A stretch of DNA of 64,000 nt from CBDCWT01 sp965223305 (lineage in GTDB: Bacteria > Planctomycetota > Planctomycetia > Pirellulales > Pirellulaceae), in assembly GCA_965223305.1 (NCBI GenBank), contig CBDCWT010000031.1:1-64000 (forward strand), read 5' to 3'. Below the pieces are notes generated by a model. The model was not told the origin of the DNA and did no database searches. It worked only from the letters and a program-made list of their open reading frames with translations. The translations under genes and the position numbers were made by a program. Each line of letters begins with the position of its first letter. Positions within the stretch are counted from its first letter, which is position 1. This document shows positions 8,301 through 17,239 of this stretch, piece by piece.

Positions 8301-10908
8301 TTCGTGCAAACGAGTAAGTGGGCAGCGGCACCCGACACCGGCGCTGGCTACCGTAGAAGGCCTCTGCATCGACGCGCACGCCTGCGGTCCAAAGCTGCCC
8401 CAGAGCCATTAGCAACGCTCGATCGCTCGCACCGCCATGACGAGCGTGCCCCATCGAACTGACAACCACCTGTTCCTCCGCACCGCACGCCGGTTGCTTG
8501 GCGAGAGAGGCGAGGGTGCTGCCCGGGCCAACTTCTAGCAACACCCAGCTGGGTTCTTGAGCCAGCAACTGCCGTCCGTCGGCAAAACGGACGGTATCGC
8601 GCATGTGTCGGGACCAGTACGCTGGATCGGCTGCCTGCCGGTCGGTCAACCACTGGCCGGTCGGTGAAGCGACCAGCGGAATATTTGGCTCTTTCAACTC
8701 CACGCCCCGTACTTCATCGGCGAAGGTATCAAGTATCGGATCCAGCATCGCCGAGTGGAACGCGTGCGAAGTCTGCAGGGGACGATGGCCTATTTCCTGC
8801 GCCGCAATCGTGTTTCGGAATCGTTCGATTGCAGCTGAGGGTCCCGACACAACGCAACTGTTCGGCCCGTTAACTGCCGCGATGCTAAGCTCGGCATCGA
8901 GCAACGGAAGCAGCGCGCACTCGTCAAGCGCCACAGCCAGCATCTCGCCAGCGGGAAGGCCCTGCATCAGCCGACCGCGCACGGCTAACACTCGCAGGGC
9001 GTCTTCCAGCGAAAACACGCCGGCTACACAGGCCGCCACGAATTCGCCGACACTGTGCCCGATCATGGCGTGTGGCGAGATTCCCCACGACTGCCACAGC
9101 CGAGCTAGAGCGTAGGAGATCGTGAAGATCGCAGGTTGAGCGATCGCCGTATCTTTCAGTCGTTCCGTCGCCTCATCTGATGAGACATTACGCGGGTAGA
9201 CCAATTCCCGTAGGTCCTCGGCCAACAGCGGCTGGAGCAGGTCGGCGCAGCGGTCAACTTCGTCTCGAAAGACAGGCTCGCTGTCATACAGCTCGCGTCC
9301 CATCCCCACGTGCTGCGCCCCCTGGCCGGGAAACATAAAGACGACGGGTCGATCTTTGAACTCGCACTCCTCCACTGCCGTGCGGCTGGCAGAGCTCGTT
9401 AGCGCCGAGGCGGCCTCCTCGTTGCTGCGACCGACGACGAAACGACGATAGGGTAGATGTTTGCGTCCGACATGCAGTGTGTAGGCGACATCCGCCAGCG
9501 GCTCGTCCGTCTCTCGGAGGTGCCTTGCCAGCTTCTCTGACTGCCTGACAAGGGACTCACCATCGGCTGCGGAGAGCATCAAGAGCTGGCAGTCGCGCCC
9601 GGGTCCGGAACTGACCGGTTCAGGCGGTTGCTCGAGAACCGCATGCGCGTTGGTTCCACCTGTACCGAACGAACTGACGCCGGCCCGGCGCGGCAGGTTC
9701 TCTAAAGGCCATGGCTGTAGGCGGTCGGCGAGATAAAACGGCGTCTGCTCAATCTCGAACTTGGGATTGGCCTGCTGGATATGCAGACTCGGAGGGATCT
9801 GACCCTCGCGCACGACCAGCGCTGCCTTGATTAAACCTAAGACGCCCGCTGCCGCATCGGTGTGTCCGATATTGCTCTTTACTGAACCCAGAGCGCAGTA
9901 TTGCCGCCGATCAGTTCCAGCGCGAAAGGCCTGCGTCAATGCGGCCACCTCGATTGGATCGCCCAAAGGTGTCGCTGTTCCGTGTCCCTCGACATAGCCG
10001 ATCGACGCCGGATCGACATCGGCCAGCGCGTGGGCTAGCGCGATCACTTCGGCCTGCCCGCCAACGCTCGGCGCAGCAAAACTCACTTTCGTAGCCCCGT
10101 CGTTGTTGAGGGCGATGCCGCGGATCACGGCACTGATCCGGTCACCATCATGCACGGCTTCCTCAAGTCGCTTCAACAGCACCAATCCCGCACCGTTGCT
10201 GAACACGGTTCCACTTCCGTCGGCGTCGTAAGCCCGACAGTGGCCGTCAGGCGAGGCGATCGATCCTTCCTCATACCAATAGCCCCGCTGCTGCGGAACA
10301 CGAACGGAAACGCCACCTGCTAGAGCTAAGTCGCACTGATGGTTGAGTAGGCTCTCGCATGCGTGGTAGACCGCCACCAATGATGTCGAGCAGGCCGTGC
10401 TGACGGCAACACTGGGACCTGTTAAGCCGAGCTTGTAGGAGATCCGCGTGGCGAGGTAGTCCTTTTCGTTGCCCATCTCTGCGGGAAATGCATCGATCAC
10501 CGGCAACTCGTGACGATGTGGGTACAGGTTCTGTAGAAAGTAGGTGTTGCGCGACATGCCAGCATAGACGCCGATTGCTCCGGAAAACTGCTCCGGGTCG
10601 TATCCTGCGTCCTCCAACGTCTGCCACGCCACTTCAAGCAACACTCGATGCTGAGGGTCCGTGAGCTCCGCTTCTCGCGGAGTCATGCCGAAGAGAGCGG
10701 CGTCGAACTCCTCGATATCGCTCAGCGTCCCTCTGGCAGGCACATAGTTGTCAGCGCCAGCTAGCGGATCGTCGGCAAACGTAGCAAGCGATTCCTTGCC
10801 TTCGAGGAGATTCTTCCAGAACGCTGGTACGTCGTCGGCGCCGGGAAACCTGCCGGCCATACCCACGATTGCGATCGCGTTTTCATAGGTCAAATTAGTC
10901 CGATTCAT
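2380..10908 (-). CDS. PKS-NRPS hybrid: KS-AT-ACP-aminotransferase-C-A-T-TE
   Basis: A megasynthase of about 2,842 residues counted from the ATG at 10908. Domains in order: ketosynthase (Cys in 'TACSTS' near 173, His near 309 and 349); acyltransferase ('GHSVG' Ser near 619, 'HAFH' near 715, the malonyl-type signature); ACP ('LGFDSL', Ser near 956); class III PLP aminotransferase (about 1050-1490, Lys in 'YGKVIGGG' near 1325); condensation ('HHLVCDG' near 1631); adenylation (about 1960-2450, 'YTSGSTGQPKG'); PCP ('GGHSL'); thioesterase with 'GWCMGG', a Cys nucleophile in place of Ser, and a downstream 'PGHAIG' His. There is no KR, so the beta-keto group is free for the aminotransferase, giving a beta-amino unit as in iturin/mycosubtilin synthases. 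The pocket residues read D-F-W-S-I-G-M-V-H, close to the threonine code. The frame is open upstream to 11076, and a start at 10959 (16-bp overlap with the preceding gene) is possible; 10908 gives the usual KS N-terminus. Confidence 0.93.
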   Translation of the reverse strand: MNRTNLTYENAIAIVGMAGRFPGADDVPAFWKNLLEGKESLATFADDPLAGADNYVPARGTLSDIEEFDAALFGMTPREAELTDPQHRVLLEVAWQTLEDAGYDPEQFSGAIGVYAGMSRNTYFLQNLYPHRHELPVIDAFPAEMGNEKDYLATRISYKLGLTGPSVAVSTACSTSLVAVYHACESLLNHQCDLALAGGVSVRVPQQRGYWYEEGSIASPDGHCRAYDADGSGTVFSNGAGLVLLKRLEEAVHDGDRISAVIRGIALNNDGATKVSFAAPSVGGQAEVIALAHALADVDPASIGYVEGHGTATPLGDPIEVAALTQAFRAGTDRRQYCALGSVKSNIGHTDAAAGVLGLIKAALVVREGQIPPSLHIQQANPKFEIEQTPFYLADRLQPWPLENLPRRAGVSSFGTGGTNAHAVLEQPPEPVSSGPGRDCQLLMLSAADGESLVRQSEKLARHLRETDEPLADVAYTLHVGRKHLPYRRFVVGRSNEEAASALTSSASRTAVEECEFKDRPVVFMFPGQGAQHVGMGRELYDSEPVFRDEVDRCADLLQPLLAEDLRELVYPRNVSSDEATERLKDTAIAQPAIFTISYALARLWQSWGISPHAMIGHSVGEFVAACVAGVFSLEDALRVLAVRGRLMQGLPAGEMLAVALDECALLPLLDAELSIAAVNGPNSCVVSGPSAAIERFRNTIAAQEIGHRPLQTSHAFHSAMLDPILDTFADEVRGVELKEPNIPLVASPTGQWLTDRQAADPAYWSRHMRDTVRFADGRQLLAQEPSWVLLEVGPGSTLASLAKQPACGAEEQVVVSSMGHARHGGASDRALLMALGQLWTAGVRVDAEAFYGSQRRCRVPLPTYSFARKRFWIDPPAPDAAAAAESLTAQRGGATIAAADTKPEDTATTADNPQQPVTRRQQIFERVAAILYDLGGVSPDALDEQATFLELGFDSLFLTQVSVAIRREFKADVTFRQLMDETTTTDLLVEYLHEALPSPAPAEPAPAKPAAGQTEQAHAEHQAEHQRFGPWKSPLKRSATTLTAAQQHHIDELVREYTARTAKSKELTDRGRSVHADPRAAAGFHPAWKEMVYPIVASRSLGARLWDADGNEYVDLQSGFGSSLFGHSPDFVRQAVSRQLELGVHIGPQLELAGKVAEGISQLTSMERVTFCNTGSEAVMAAMRVARCVSGRDLVATFKEDYHGQFDEVLLRGVERDGQTRSVPIAPGIPRQSVKNMLVLELGDPRSLDVIEQFADKLAAVLVEPVQSRHPQKQPREFLQRLRRWTAEHGVCLIFDEVITGFRLAPGGAQQWYGVEADLAAYGKVIGGGMPIGVLAGKAKYLNSLDGGPWQFGDNSVPQADVTYFAGTFVRHPLVIAAADAVLEHLQSHPSLQAELNERSTLFARSLNEMFGSEDVGLKVESCGSMLYLRFAQESEFNSLLYYHLRQRGVYLLEGRAFFLTTAHSDDDLALVVDAFRESVAALKQCGFLACADTPRIHIPLTESQSEVWLASQMGANTSCAYNEIATTHLHGTLDIGHLRRALQEVAARHEALSACFSPDGSRQTIVAGEPLEVPLIDHSLLAEGQREQKVAEVLAGEASTAFDLEKGPLLRTKLIRLSHDHHVLVFVVHHLVCDGWSMGVLHTEIAQAYSAFIEDRQLQLPAAPRFSEHAQQRWEQRESEAVARSYEYWTRRFQDIPPVLDLPTDRPRPRVRSNRGGTATRQLDPLVIASIRQTAADLDATLFATLYAAFGILLARLSGSHDLVVALNTAGQATTGEVGLVGHCVNLLPLRFAIDRDGSFADHLSTLRQALMDAHDHQHCTLGGILRKLNLPRDPGRAPLVEVDFNLDQNDGGDDFAGLRAARAPGLKRAVHFDMFWNVSRTGDALRVDCHYNTDLFDNATILRWIGCYETLLAAIAKEPLRAVASLPLLTNAEQTRILGECSSKRVFPHDRCLHQLFEARAAQTPDAIAVEFGEEQLTYDELNRRSNQLAHYLIRQGVGPEVLVGLHLNRSWQVIVGILGIIKAGGGYVPLDPAYPRERVQFILDDCQAAVLVTQEELREGLANNQASVVCLDSDWTEIARESSDNPVCEVSPDNLAYVIYTSGSTGQPKGCLVTHANVSRLFSATAEWFDFSSQDVWTLFHSPAFDFSVWEIWGALLYGGRLVIVPYWVSRAPDEFLKLLADRGVTILNQTPSAFYQLMEAEQNQQVELPSLRQVIFGGEALDLAKLKPWIDRHGDERPQLINMYGITETTVHVTYRRITKSDVAAGRGSLIGVPIPDLHVYLLNEFLDFVPDGVVAEIFVGGAGVARGYLNRTELTSSRFVENPFQPGTRLYRSGDLARRLPDGDLEYLGRADSQVKLRGFRIELGEIEAVIRRHPGVRELTVDMQSQAGDQPVLAAYIIPANGVLPSWKELREFARRSLPEYMVPTAFVQLDSLPLTAHGKVDRQALAALETSRPEAGADYTAPCDKIERQLATIWSDVLGIERIGTRENFFDLGGHSLLAARLFSLIEKELGRKLPLATLFQAQTIAELADFLRHDDREGSWRSLVPIQPEGNDPPFFFVHAHGGNVVGYRELAGHLGRQQPFYGLQARGLGDSRQCVDNIKEMAANYLTEIRSVQPHGPYRLGGWCMGGVIAFEMAQQLRSQGEEVALLVLVQATLANYPQYKPGTTRLGKTYFRILQRLDQEWSNMLLAVGPKARLAFLSGRIAQLYRLLNNKLRRGLSGLGVKRSGRRAGALGLEQTHELAYANYEPCVYDGTVLIFRSARQPLGIMEEPELGWKSYLAHAPEIVEVPGHAIGMLDEPRVQLVSDLLRRRLAATSGELGRNKATEPRPAPSG
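3780..4610 (-). repeat. Adenylation-domain core, near-identical to 14575-15405 (copy 1)
   Basis: This stretch encodes motifs A3 to A8 of the PKS-NRPS adenylation domain and is almost identical in nucleotides to the same stretch of the NRPS gene 10.8 kb away. In about 285 residues I count only five or so amino-acid differences (for example R/Q, K/E, H/Q, T/A). Outside these limits the two A domains differ clearly. The pattern points to gene conversion or a recent segmental copy. Edges were judged by eye. Confidence 0.9.
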
Positions 10909-10942
10909 GATAGTTGCCGGAAAAGACCGCCCTCGAGAGGCC

Positions 10943-13900
10943 TCATCCACCTCGCTCATCTTGAATGTTGTCGCCGATGCGTTGGAGTGAGCGCCTCCTG
11001 GCTCGAGCGGCGCGGGCCCGCTCGGCCCTGCCCTGTACCTGGCGATATGTTTCTTTTCGATCGATCTTCTCGCCAAGGTAGGCCGCTAATGTCTGGATGG
11101 TTGGGAATTGAAACAGGCTGGTGATTGGGAAGCTACGACCGAGCTCTTCTTCCAGACGTCGGTGAAGCGTTACCAGCATGACGGAGTGTCCGCCCAGTTC
11201 GAAAAAGTTGTCGTAGCGGCCGATACGGTCGGTGGCGAAGGCCTCTTGCCAGACCGAAAAGATCACGCGCTCCATCGTGGATTGAGGGGCTGCAAACTGA
11301 CGCTTGCTCGGCGGCTTGTCGCCCTCAGCACGGACGGTTGCCCAGCGCCAACGCCCATGGCAGAGTTCGGCCGTGGAAGCATGCGGCTGATCGATGATGC
11401 GTTCGGCTAGCTGCCGGAAGTCAGCAAGGATGGCTTGCTCTGTGCCAACGGCGAACCGTCCCCGCTCCAACAGCAGTTTCAGGCTCAAGGAGTTGCCGGG
11501 CAGACCGACGAGCGTCAATGGGTATTTCGTCGCCTGCGGCGCAGAAACCGTTTTTACAGAGACCGCGTCGGTCCATCGGACGGCTGAATCTCCAACGACG
11601 TAGTTTTGGAAGACGACCAAGCTGTTGAACATGCGTTCGCGAGCAGGCATCTCCGTCGTCGCTTGAATCTCCACCAACGGCAAGTACTGATGCGTCTGCG
11701 TCTCAAGCTGAGACTGTTGGATCTGATGGAGCAAGTCTGTCAAGCGAGTATCTGCATCCCACTGAACCCGTACTGGAACGTTGTTGACCAACGGTCCGAC
11801 AAGTTGTCCGGCGCCAGGAAGCTCCGCGGGCCGGCCCGAGAATGCCGCACCGAACACGACGTCGGTACGATCGTGTACCGCTCCTAAGAGGAGCGCCCAG
11901 ATGGCTTGAAAGACAATCCCGTCGGTGACCTGCGTTTGACGAGCCAGCTCCCGCAAACCAGAAGTAAGCTCAGCAGGCAAGCATTGTTCGACTTCGGTGG
12001 GGGGACCAGAGGTGTCGGCATGTGTTGGACCGGAGGCACCTGACAAAGGCGTCGGTTGGCTGACGCCATTCAATACAGACTTCCAGTAATCTCGATCTTG
12101 CTGCACGTCCCTTTGGTCGAGCCACAGCAGATAGTCTCGAAATCTCGGTGGTGGCGTCCACTGTGCCCTGCCCCCGGCGACGACAGCCGCATAAGCCGTG
12201 GCAACGTCCTGCAGCACCAGTGGCCATGACCAGCCGTCAATTAGCAGATGGTGCGTACTCCAAAGCATCTCCCAGGCATCCTCGGCGATACGGGCCGCCG
12301 TTAGACGGACGATGGGAGCATGGTCGAGATCGAAGCCTTTGCTGCAGTCTTCCACAAGCAGTTGCGACAATCGCTGGGCCTGCTGCTCTGCCGTGCTGTC
12401 TCGCCAGTCAAGCTCGGTCCAGGACAACGCAACATTCCCGCGGACCACCTGGTGCGGCTCCGATCCGCATGTGCCGTGAAAACTTGTTCGCAGGATATCG
12501 TGGCGGTTGATGACTTCTTGCCAAGCACGACGTAGGGCACCTGGATCGACACACCCCTGCAGGCGGAACTGCCATTGTTCGAAGCCCACGTCGGAGCTAG
12601 CGGAATGGACCGAGTAGAACAGCTGTTGCATCGGCGTCAGCCGGTAGACGTCCTCGATCCTGCCTGCGGACTCGGCGAGCAGGTCGAGCGCTGTTTGATC
12701 GAGATTGGCGAGTGGAAAATCCGAGGGCGTGGGACGTGTCTTCGATTGCCCGCAACAGTGGTCGATCAGGGAGTGCAGCTCCTCCAGAAATCGGGTCGCC
12801 AAGGCTTCGATGGTCGCCCTGCGATGCCGATGACGACTGTAGTTCCAGCAAACGCTGAGCCTACCATCGCTTACATGTGCTACGATCTCCAGCAGATGTC
12901 GCCGCAGGGCTGCCGGATCGTGCAGCGGTCCAATTTGCCCGGGCGCAAACGAGAATAACTCCGAATCAGCGACGATCCAATCCAGCTGGCCCATATAGTT
13001 GAAGACAACTTGCGGTTCAACCGCCGGCTTCAACTCCCGCTTGGCAAGATAGCGCAGCACACCATGGCCAATTCCTTTCTTTGGAACGCAGCGCAGCTGC
13101 TCCTTGACCGCGATCAGCGCGTCGCCGACTCCCGCCGCAGGCTGCGTTTCGAGGATCACAGGAAACAAGGTTGTGAACCAACCGACGGTGCGCGAAAGAT
13201 CGAGCTCCGCTCCAATCTCCTCACGACCATGACCTTCCAAATCGATGGCCACGCGATCGGTCCCGCACCAATGCGACAACGCTCGAGCCAACGCGGTCAA
13301 CAGGAGGTCGTTGATTTGGGTCCGGTAGGCGCGTGGAGCCTGTTGTAGTAGCGCCCGTGTTGCTTCGTTGCTCAGCGACACAGTAATGGTGTCTGCGGAA
13401 GCTTCGTCATTTTCTCCGTTGGACGAATCGACAGGAATGGTCAGCTCGGAATGGGCGGCGACATCCTGCCAGTAAGCTTGCTCTTTGCACAGTGTTTCCG
13501 ATTCGGAGTATGCGGCCAACGCCTCGGCCCACCGCTTGAAGGAAGTAGTTTTTCTAGGCAAGACAGCTACCTTGCCATCTTCTAGCGACTGATATGCTGT
13601 CTCGAGGTCTTCCACAACGATCCGCCAGGAAACGCCGTCAGTCGCCAGGTGATGCGCGACCAGCAACAACCGATCCTCCCGCTGTTCGCCAAGCCTAAAG
13701 TAGGCAGCTGCGACAAGCTTGCCGTTAGCGATCTCCAAACTCGCCTGAGTTTCACTCGCTAGTCTTGTCATGGCAGCATCCTGCTCGAGTGCTGTAAGAT
13801 CGTCGAGCGAATACTCCTTGAATGAAAACACAGCGGGTTCGCCGAACCTCTGTCGCGACTGGAAGTCCTCTTGATTGAAACGCAGCCGCAGCGCGTCGTG

Positions 13901-16900
13901 GTGCAGGATCACTTCTCGCAAGGCCTGTTTCAACTGTTCCGAATCTACGGACCTCTTGAGGCGAAAGAGAAACGCTTGATTCCAGTGACTGCTGTTGGGG
14001 ACCTTCGCTTCAAAGAACCAACGTTGGATGGGCGTCAATGGAGCATCACCGATTACCGGGCTGTTGTTCGACGGTGACTGATCGGATCGTCCTGCCACGC
14101 TGGCAATCCCCGCGATCGTGCGGTGACAGAATATCTGCTGAGGTGTGATAGTCAGCCCCGCTGTTCGAGCCTGCGCGATGATCTGAATCGACAGAATGGA
14201 GTCGCCACCCAATTCAAAGAAACTGTCATGAACACCGACACGTTTGACGTTCAGGACGTGCTGCCAAATGGCGGCCAGTGCTCGTTCCGTGTCACTGCGA
14301 GGTGCAACATACGTGGTCGACTGATGAGAGCCCTGATCGCTCGGCTCGGGCAACGCGCGGCGATCGAGCTTGCCGTTTTGCGTCAATGGGAACGCAGAAA
14401 GGGTGAGAAAGTGGGCGGGTACCATATAGGTTGGAAGCCGTTCGGCAACGAAGTTGCGTATCTCAGTTGTGGAGACGGACTCGGCTACGGTCAGGTACGC
14501 AACCAGAGTCTTGCTCTCCCGCGTCGCGTTGTGGGTCACGACGACCACGGCATCTTTCACATGTGGATTGCTACGGATGACGGCTTCTATTTCTCCGAGT
14601 TCGATGCGGAATCCGCGCAGTTTGACTTGTGAATCGGCTCGTCCCAAGTACTCGAGGTCGCCGTCCGGCAGCCTCCGGGCGAGATCGCCAGAACGATAGA
14701 GCCGAGTTCCAGGCTGGAACGGGTTTTCCACAAACCGGGACGAAGTCAACTCTGCACGATTCAGGTAGCCCCTTGCGACGCCGGCACCGCCAACGAAGAT
14801 CTCAGCCACCACCCCGTCCGGAACGAAGTCCAAGAACTCGTTCAGCAAGTAGACCTGCAAATCGGGAATCGGCACTCCGATCAAGCTGCCTCGGCCAGCA
14901 GCCACATCCGACTCGGTGATCCTGCGATAGGTCACATGCACCGTGGTCTCGGTAATGCCGTACATGTTGATCAACTGCGGCCGCTCGTCGCCGTGACGGT
15001 CGATCCAAGGTTTCAGCTTCGCCAGGTCTAAGGCCTCGCCGCCAAAGATCACTTGACGCAACGAGGGGAGTTCCACCTGCTGGTTTTGCTCGGCCTCCAT
15101 CAGCTGATAAAAGGCCGATGGTGTCTGGTTCAGGATCGTCACACCTTGGTCGGCCAACAGCTTCAGGAACTCGTCCGGAGCGCGGCTGACCCAATAAGGC
15201 ACAATGACCAGTCGTCCGCCATAGAGCAACGCACCCCAGATCTCCCACACGGAGAAATCGAAAGCTGGCGAATGGAACAACGTCCAGACATCTTGGCTAG
15301 AAAAGTCAAACCACTCGGCAGTCGCCGAAAACAGACGCGAGACGTTGGCATGCGTCACCAGGCAACCCTTCGGTTGACCCGTGGAACCTGACGTGTAAAT
15401 CACGTAGGCGACGTCTTCTGGTGTTACCCCTGCGACGGGATTGGTGGAGTCGCGTGCAGCTGCGAGTTCGAATTCGTCCAGTCGAATGGCGGTGCCTTGA
15501 AACTTCGGCAGCGGGGGGACCGATCCGTCCGTGAGCACGACAGACGTCCCGGCGTCGCCGAGCACAAATTGCACGCGCTCGGCGGGCCAGGCAGGATCAA
15601 CTGGAACGTAACCGCGCCCCGCCTTCAGAATCGCAAGTATTCCGACAATCAGCTCCGGTGAACGTTCGGCGTAGACTCCCACCAGCGCATCGGCGGCGTC
15701 ACATATCGACAGCAATTGGTTGGCCAGCGCATTCGCACGGTCATTCAACTGCCGGTACGTGATCTCCTGTTCCTGAAAAACGAGCGCTACAGCATGTGGC
15801 GTTTCACGAGCCTGCCGTTCGAAACTACGATGAACGCACTCGTACGCCGCCTGGCAGGTAGCATCGTCATGATTGGCGAACACCCCGCGTTCTGCTTCAC
15901 TCAGATAGGGAATTCTCAAGGCGGGTTCGTCAGCCTGTGCCGGCATAGCAAGCAGCAGCCGCTCGAGGTGTTGCAACATCTTCTCCATTGCGGGTGTCGA
16001 GTATCGGTGAGGGTCGTATTCCAGACGTAGCAGCAACCTTTCCCCACCGTAGCCAATCAACGTCAATGGCAGGTTAGTTCGTCCGCGGTAGAGGAAGTGG
16101 CAACGACGCCAACGCCCACCTTCTGCTCGCATGATCTCGTCAAGCGAATAGTTGTCAAATACCACCAAGCTGTCGAATAGCGGCTGTCCTGGAGCCACCT
16201 CGGACAACTGCTGGATTTCGGCAAGAGAGGTATGCTCGTGCTCTCGTACTGCGAGGTGCTGACGGCGCAGGTCCTTCAACAACTGCAGGAGTTTCGTATC
16301 GCGGTCGGTCGAGACACGTACAGGAACGGTGTTAATCAGCAGCCCGACCATGTCTTCGCAACCGGCGATGGCCGAGTGCCGGCAGGCCCGGGTGTTCCCG
16401 AATACGGCGTCCTTTGTGTTGCTGTAGTGGCAGAGTAGCAACGCCCAGGCGCCCTGAACGATGGTGTTTAGTGTCAAGCCGTGCCGGCCGGCGAAAGCTT
16501 CCAAGCGACGTGTGTCCGGCGTTGTCAAGCTTCGTTCCGTGGCGTACTCGCCGTCCGTGGGAGGCGACGCGAATTCCCCCAAGTCCACGTGGTTTCGTTC
16601 GTGAAATCCGCGCAGCAAGCCCTCCCAGTAGGTGTGGCTTCGCGCAGCAGTCTGCCGATCCAGCCATATCACATAGTCGCTGAACGGACGTGGAGTTGGC
16701 AGAGCGACGTCGCTGCCTGCTCGGAAATGATCGTAGAACGTGAACAGCTCACGCAACACGATGGGAAAGGAACGCCCATCGAGTAGGATATGATGAAATG
16801 TCCACAACAACTGAAAGTGATCGGCTCCACACTCGAAAACCACGACGCGCATCAGTGGCGGCTGGCTCAAGTCGAAAACGCGTGCCCGATCTTGACGAAG

Positions 16901-17239
16901 GAATGCCTCCATCCGACGACGACACCCCTCAGCACCGAACGTCCTCCAATCGATCCAACGGATGTCGGGCGTGGTGGAGTGCACTATCTGACGTGGCTGG
17001 TCAACGTCGCTCCATTGGAACGCGGTGCGTAGAATCGCATGCCGCTCCATGACGCGGTGCCAAGCGAGCCGCATGCTTGGCAGATCGAGCGGTTCGTGTA
17101 CGGTGCATAGAATCTGCTCGATGTCGACCCCCGGTGCCGACTCGGCAATCGAATGATAGAGCATCCCGCATTGCAGAGGTGTCAGAGGACAGACGCTCTT
17201 CACGTGATCGTCATGTTGGAGTCGCGACTCGTTAGGCAT
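10943..17239 (-). CDS. Nonribosomal peptide synthetase: C-A-T-E-C-T
   Basis: A 2,098-residue NRPS. Domains in order: condensation (about 15-450, 'HHILLDG' near 149); adenylation (about 475-965, 'YTSGSTGQPKG' near 612, A10 'NGKLDR'); PCP ('LGGDSI', Ser near 1020); epimerization (about 1055-1490, 'HHLATDGVSW', 'EGHGRE', 'RTVGWFT', 'NYMGQLD'); a second condensation (about 1525-1960, 'HHLLIDGWS'); a second PCP ('LGGHSV', near 2018). The second module has no adenylation domain: the C domain runs straight into an A-T-type linker and PCP. The pocket code D-F-W-S-I-G-M-V-H suggests threonine, which the E domain would turn to the D-form. The Arg-rich helical tail after the last PCP may dock onto the KS of the next protein. 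The chain starts with a C domain, so an acyl or aminoacyl starter must come from elsewhere; no loading enzyme, MbtH protein or phosphopantetheinyl transferase is in the window. Confidence 0.93.
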   Translation of the reverse strand: MPNESRLQHDDHVKSVCPLTPLQCGMLYHSIAESAPGVDIEQILCTVHEPLDLPSMRLAWHRVMERHAILRTAFQWSDVDQPRQIVHSTTPDIRWIDWRTFGAEGCRRRMEAFLRQDRARVFDLSQPPLMRVVVFECGADHFQLLWTFHHILLDGRSFPIVLRELFTFYDHFRAGSDVALPTPRPFSDYVIWLDRQTAARSHTYWEGLLRGFHERNHVDLGEFASPPTDGEYATERSLTTPDTRRLEAFAGRHGLTLNTIVQGAWALLLCHYSNTKDAVFGNTRACRHSAIAGCEDMVGLLINTVPVRVSTDRDTKLLQLLKDLRRQHLAVREHEHTSLAEIQQLSEVAPGQPLFDSLVVFDNYSLDEIMRAEGGRWRRCHFLYRGRTNLPLTLIGYGGERLLLRLEYDPHRYSTPAMEKMLQHLERLLLAMPAQADEPALRIPYLSEAERGVFANHDDATCQAAYECVHRSFERQARETPHAVALVFQEQEITYRQLNDRANALANQLLSICDAADALVGVYAERSPELIVGILAILKAGRGYVPVDPAWPAERVQFVLGDAGTSVVLTDGSVPPLPKFQGTAIRLDEFELAAARDSTNPVAGVTPEDVAYVIYTSGSTGQPKGCLVTHANVSRLFSATAEWFDFSSQDVWTLFHSPAFDFSVWEIWGALLYGGRLVIVPYWVSRAPDEFLKLLADQGVTILNQTPSAFYQLMEAEQNQQVELPSLRQVIFGGEALDLAKLKPWIDRHGDERPQLINMYGITETTVHVTYRRITESDVAAGRGSLIGVPIPDLQVYLLNEFLDFVPDGVVAEIFVGGAGVARGYLNRAELTSSRFVENPFQPGTRLYRSGDLARRLPDGDLEYLGRADSQVKLRGFRIELGEIEAVIRSNPHVKDAVVVVTHNATRESKTLVAYLTVAESVSTTEIRNFVAERLPTYMVPAHFLTLSAFPLTQNGKLDRRALPEPSDQGSHQSTTYVAPRSDTERALAAIWQHVLNVKRVGVHDSFFELGGDSILSIQIIAQARTAGLTITPQQIFCHRTIAGIASVAGRSDQSPSNNSPVIGDAPLTPIQRWFFEAKVPNSSHWNQAFLFRLKRSVDSEQLKQALREVILHHDALRLRFNQEDFQSRQRFGEPAVFSFKEYSLDDLTALEQDAAMTRLASETQASLEIANGKLVAAAYFRLGEQREDRLLLVAHHLATDGVSWRIVVEDLETAYQSLEDGKVAVLPRKTTSFKRWAEALAAYSESETLCKEQAYWQDVAAHSELTIPVDSSNGENDEASADTITVSLSNEATRALLQQAPRAYRTQINDLLLTALARALSHWCGTDRVAIDLEGHGREEIGAELDLSRTVGWFTTLFPVILETQPAAGVGDALIAVKEQLRCVPKKGIGHGVLRYLAKRELKPAVEPQVVFNYMGQLDWIVADSELFSFAPGQIGPLHDPAALRRHLLEIVAHVSDGRLSVCWNYSRHRHRRATIEALATRFLEELHSLIDHCCGQSKTRPTPSDFPLANLDQTALDLLAESAGRIEDVYRLTPMQQLFYSVHSASSDVGFEQWQFRLQGCVDPGALRRAWQEVINRHDILRTSFHGTCGSEPHQVVRGNVALSWTELDWRDSTAEQQAQRLSQLLVEDCSKGFDLDHAPIVRLTAARIAEDAWEMLWSTHHLLIDGWSWPLVLQDVATAYAAVVAGGRAQWTPPPRFRDYLLWLDQRDVQQDRDYWKSVLNGVSQPTPLSGASGPTHADTSGPPTEVEQCLPAELTSGLRELARQTQVTDGIVFQAIWALLLGAVHDRTDVVFGAAFSGRPAELPGAGQLVGPLVNNVPVRVQWDADTRLTDLLHQIQQSQLETQTHQYLPLVEIQATTEMPARERMFNSLVVFQNYVVGDSAVRWTDAVSVKTVSAPQATKYPLTLVGLPGNSLSLKLLLERGRFAVGTEQAILADFRQLAERIIDQPHASTAELCHGRWRWATVRAEGDKPPSKRQFAAPQSTMERVIFSVWQEAFATDRIGRYDNFFELGGHSVMLVTLHRRLEEELGRSFPITSLFQFPTIQTLAAYLGEKIDRKETYRQVQGRAERARAARARRRSLQRIGDNIQDERGG
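14575..15405 (-). repeat. Adenylation-domain core, near-identical to 3780-4610 (copy 2)
   Basis: This is the partner of the direct repeat at 3780-4610, lying in the first module of the upstream NRPS. It carries all eight core pocket positions used in specificity prediction, so both A domains should choose the same amino acid. Flanking A-domain sequence (motifs A1-A2 and the C-terminal subdomain after A8) is divergent. Confidence 0.9.
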
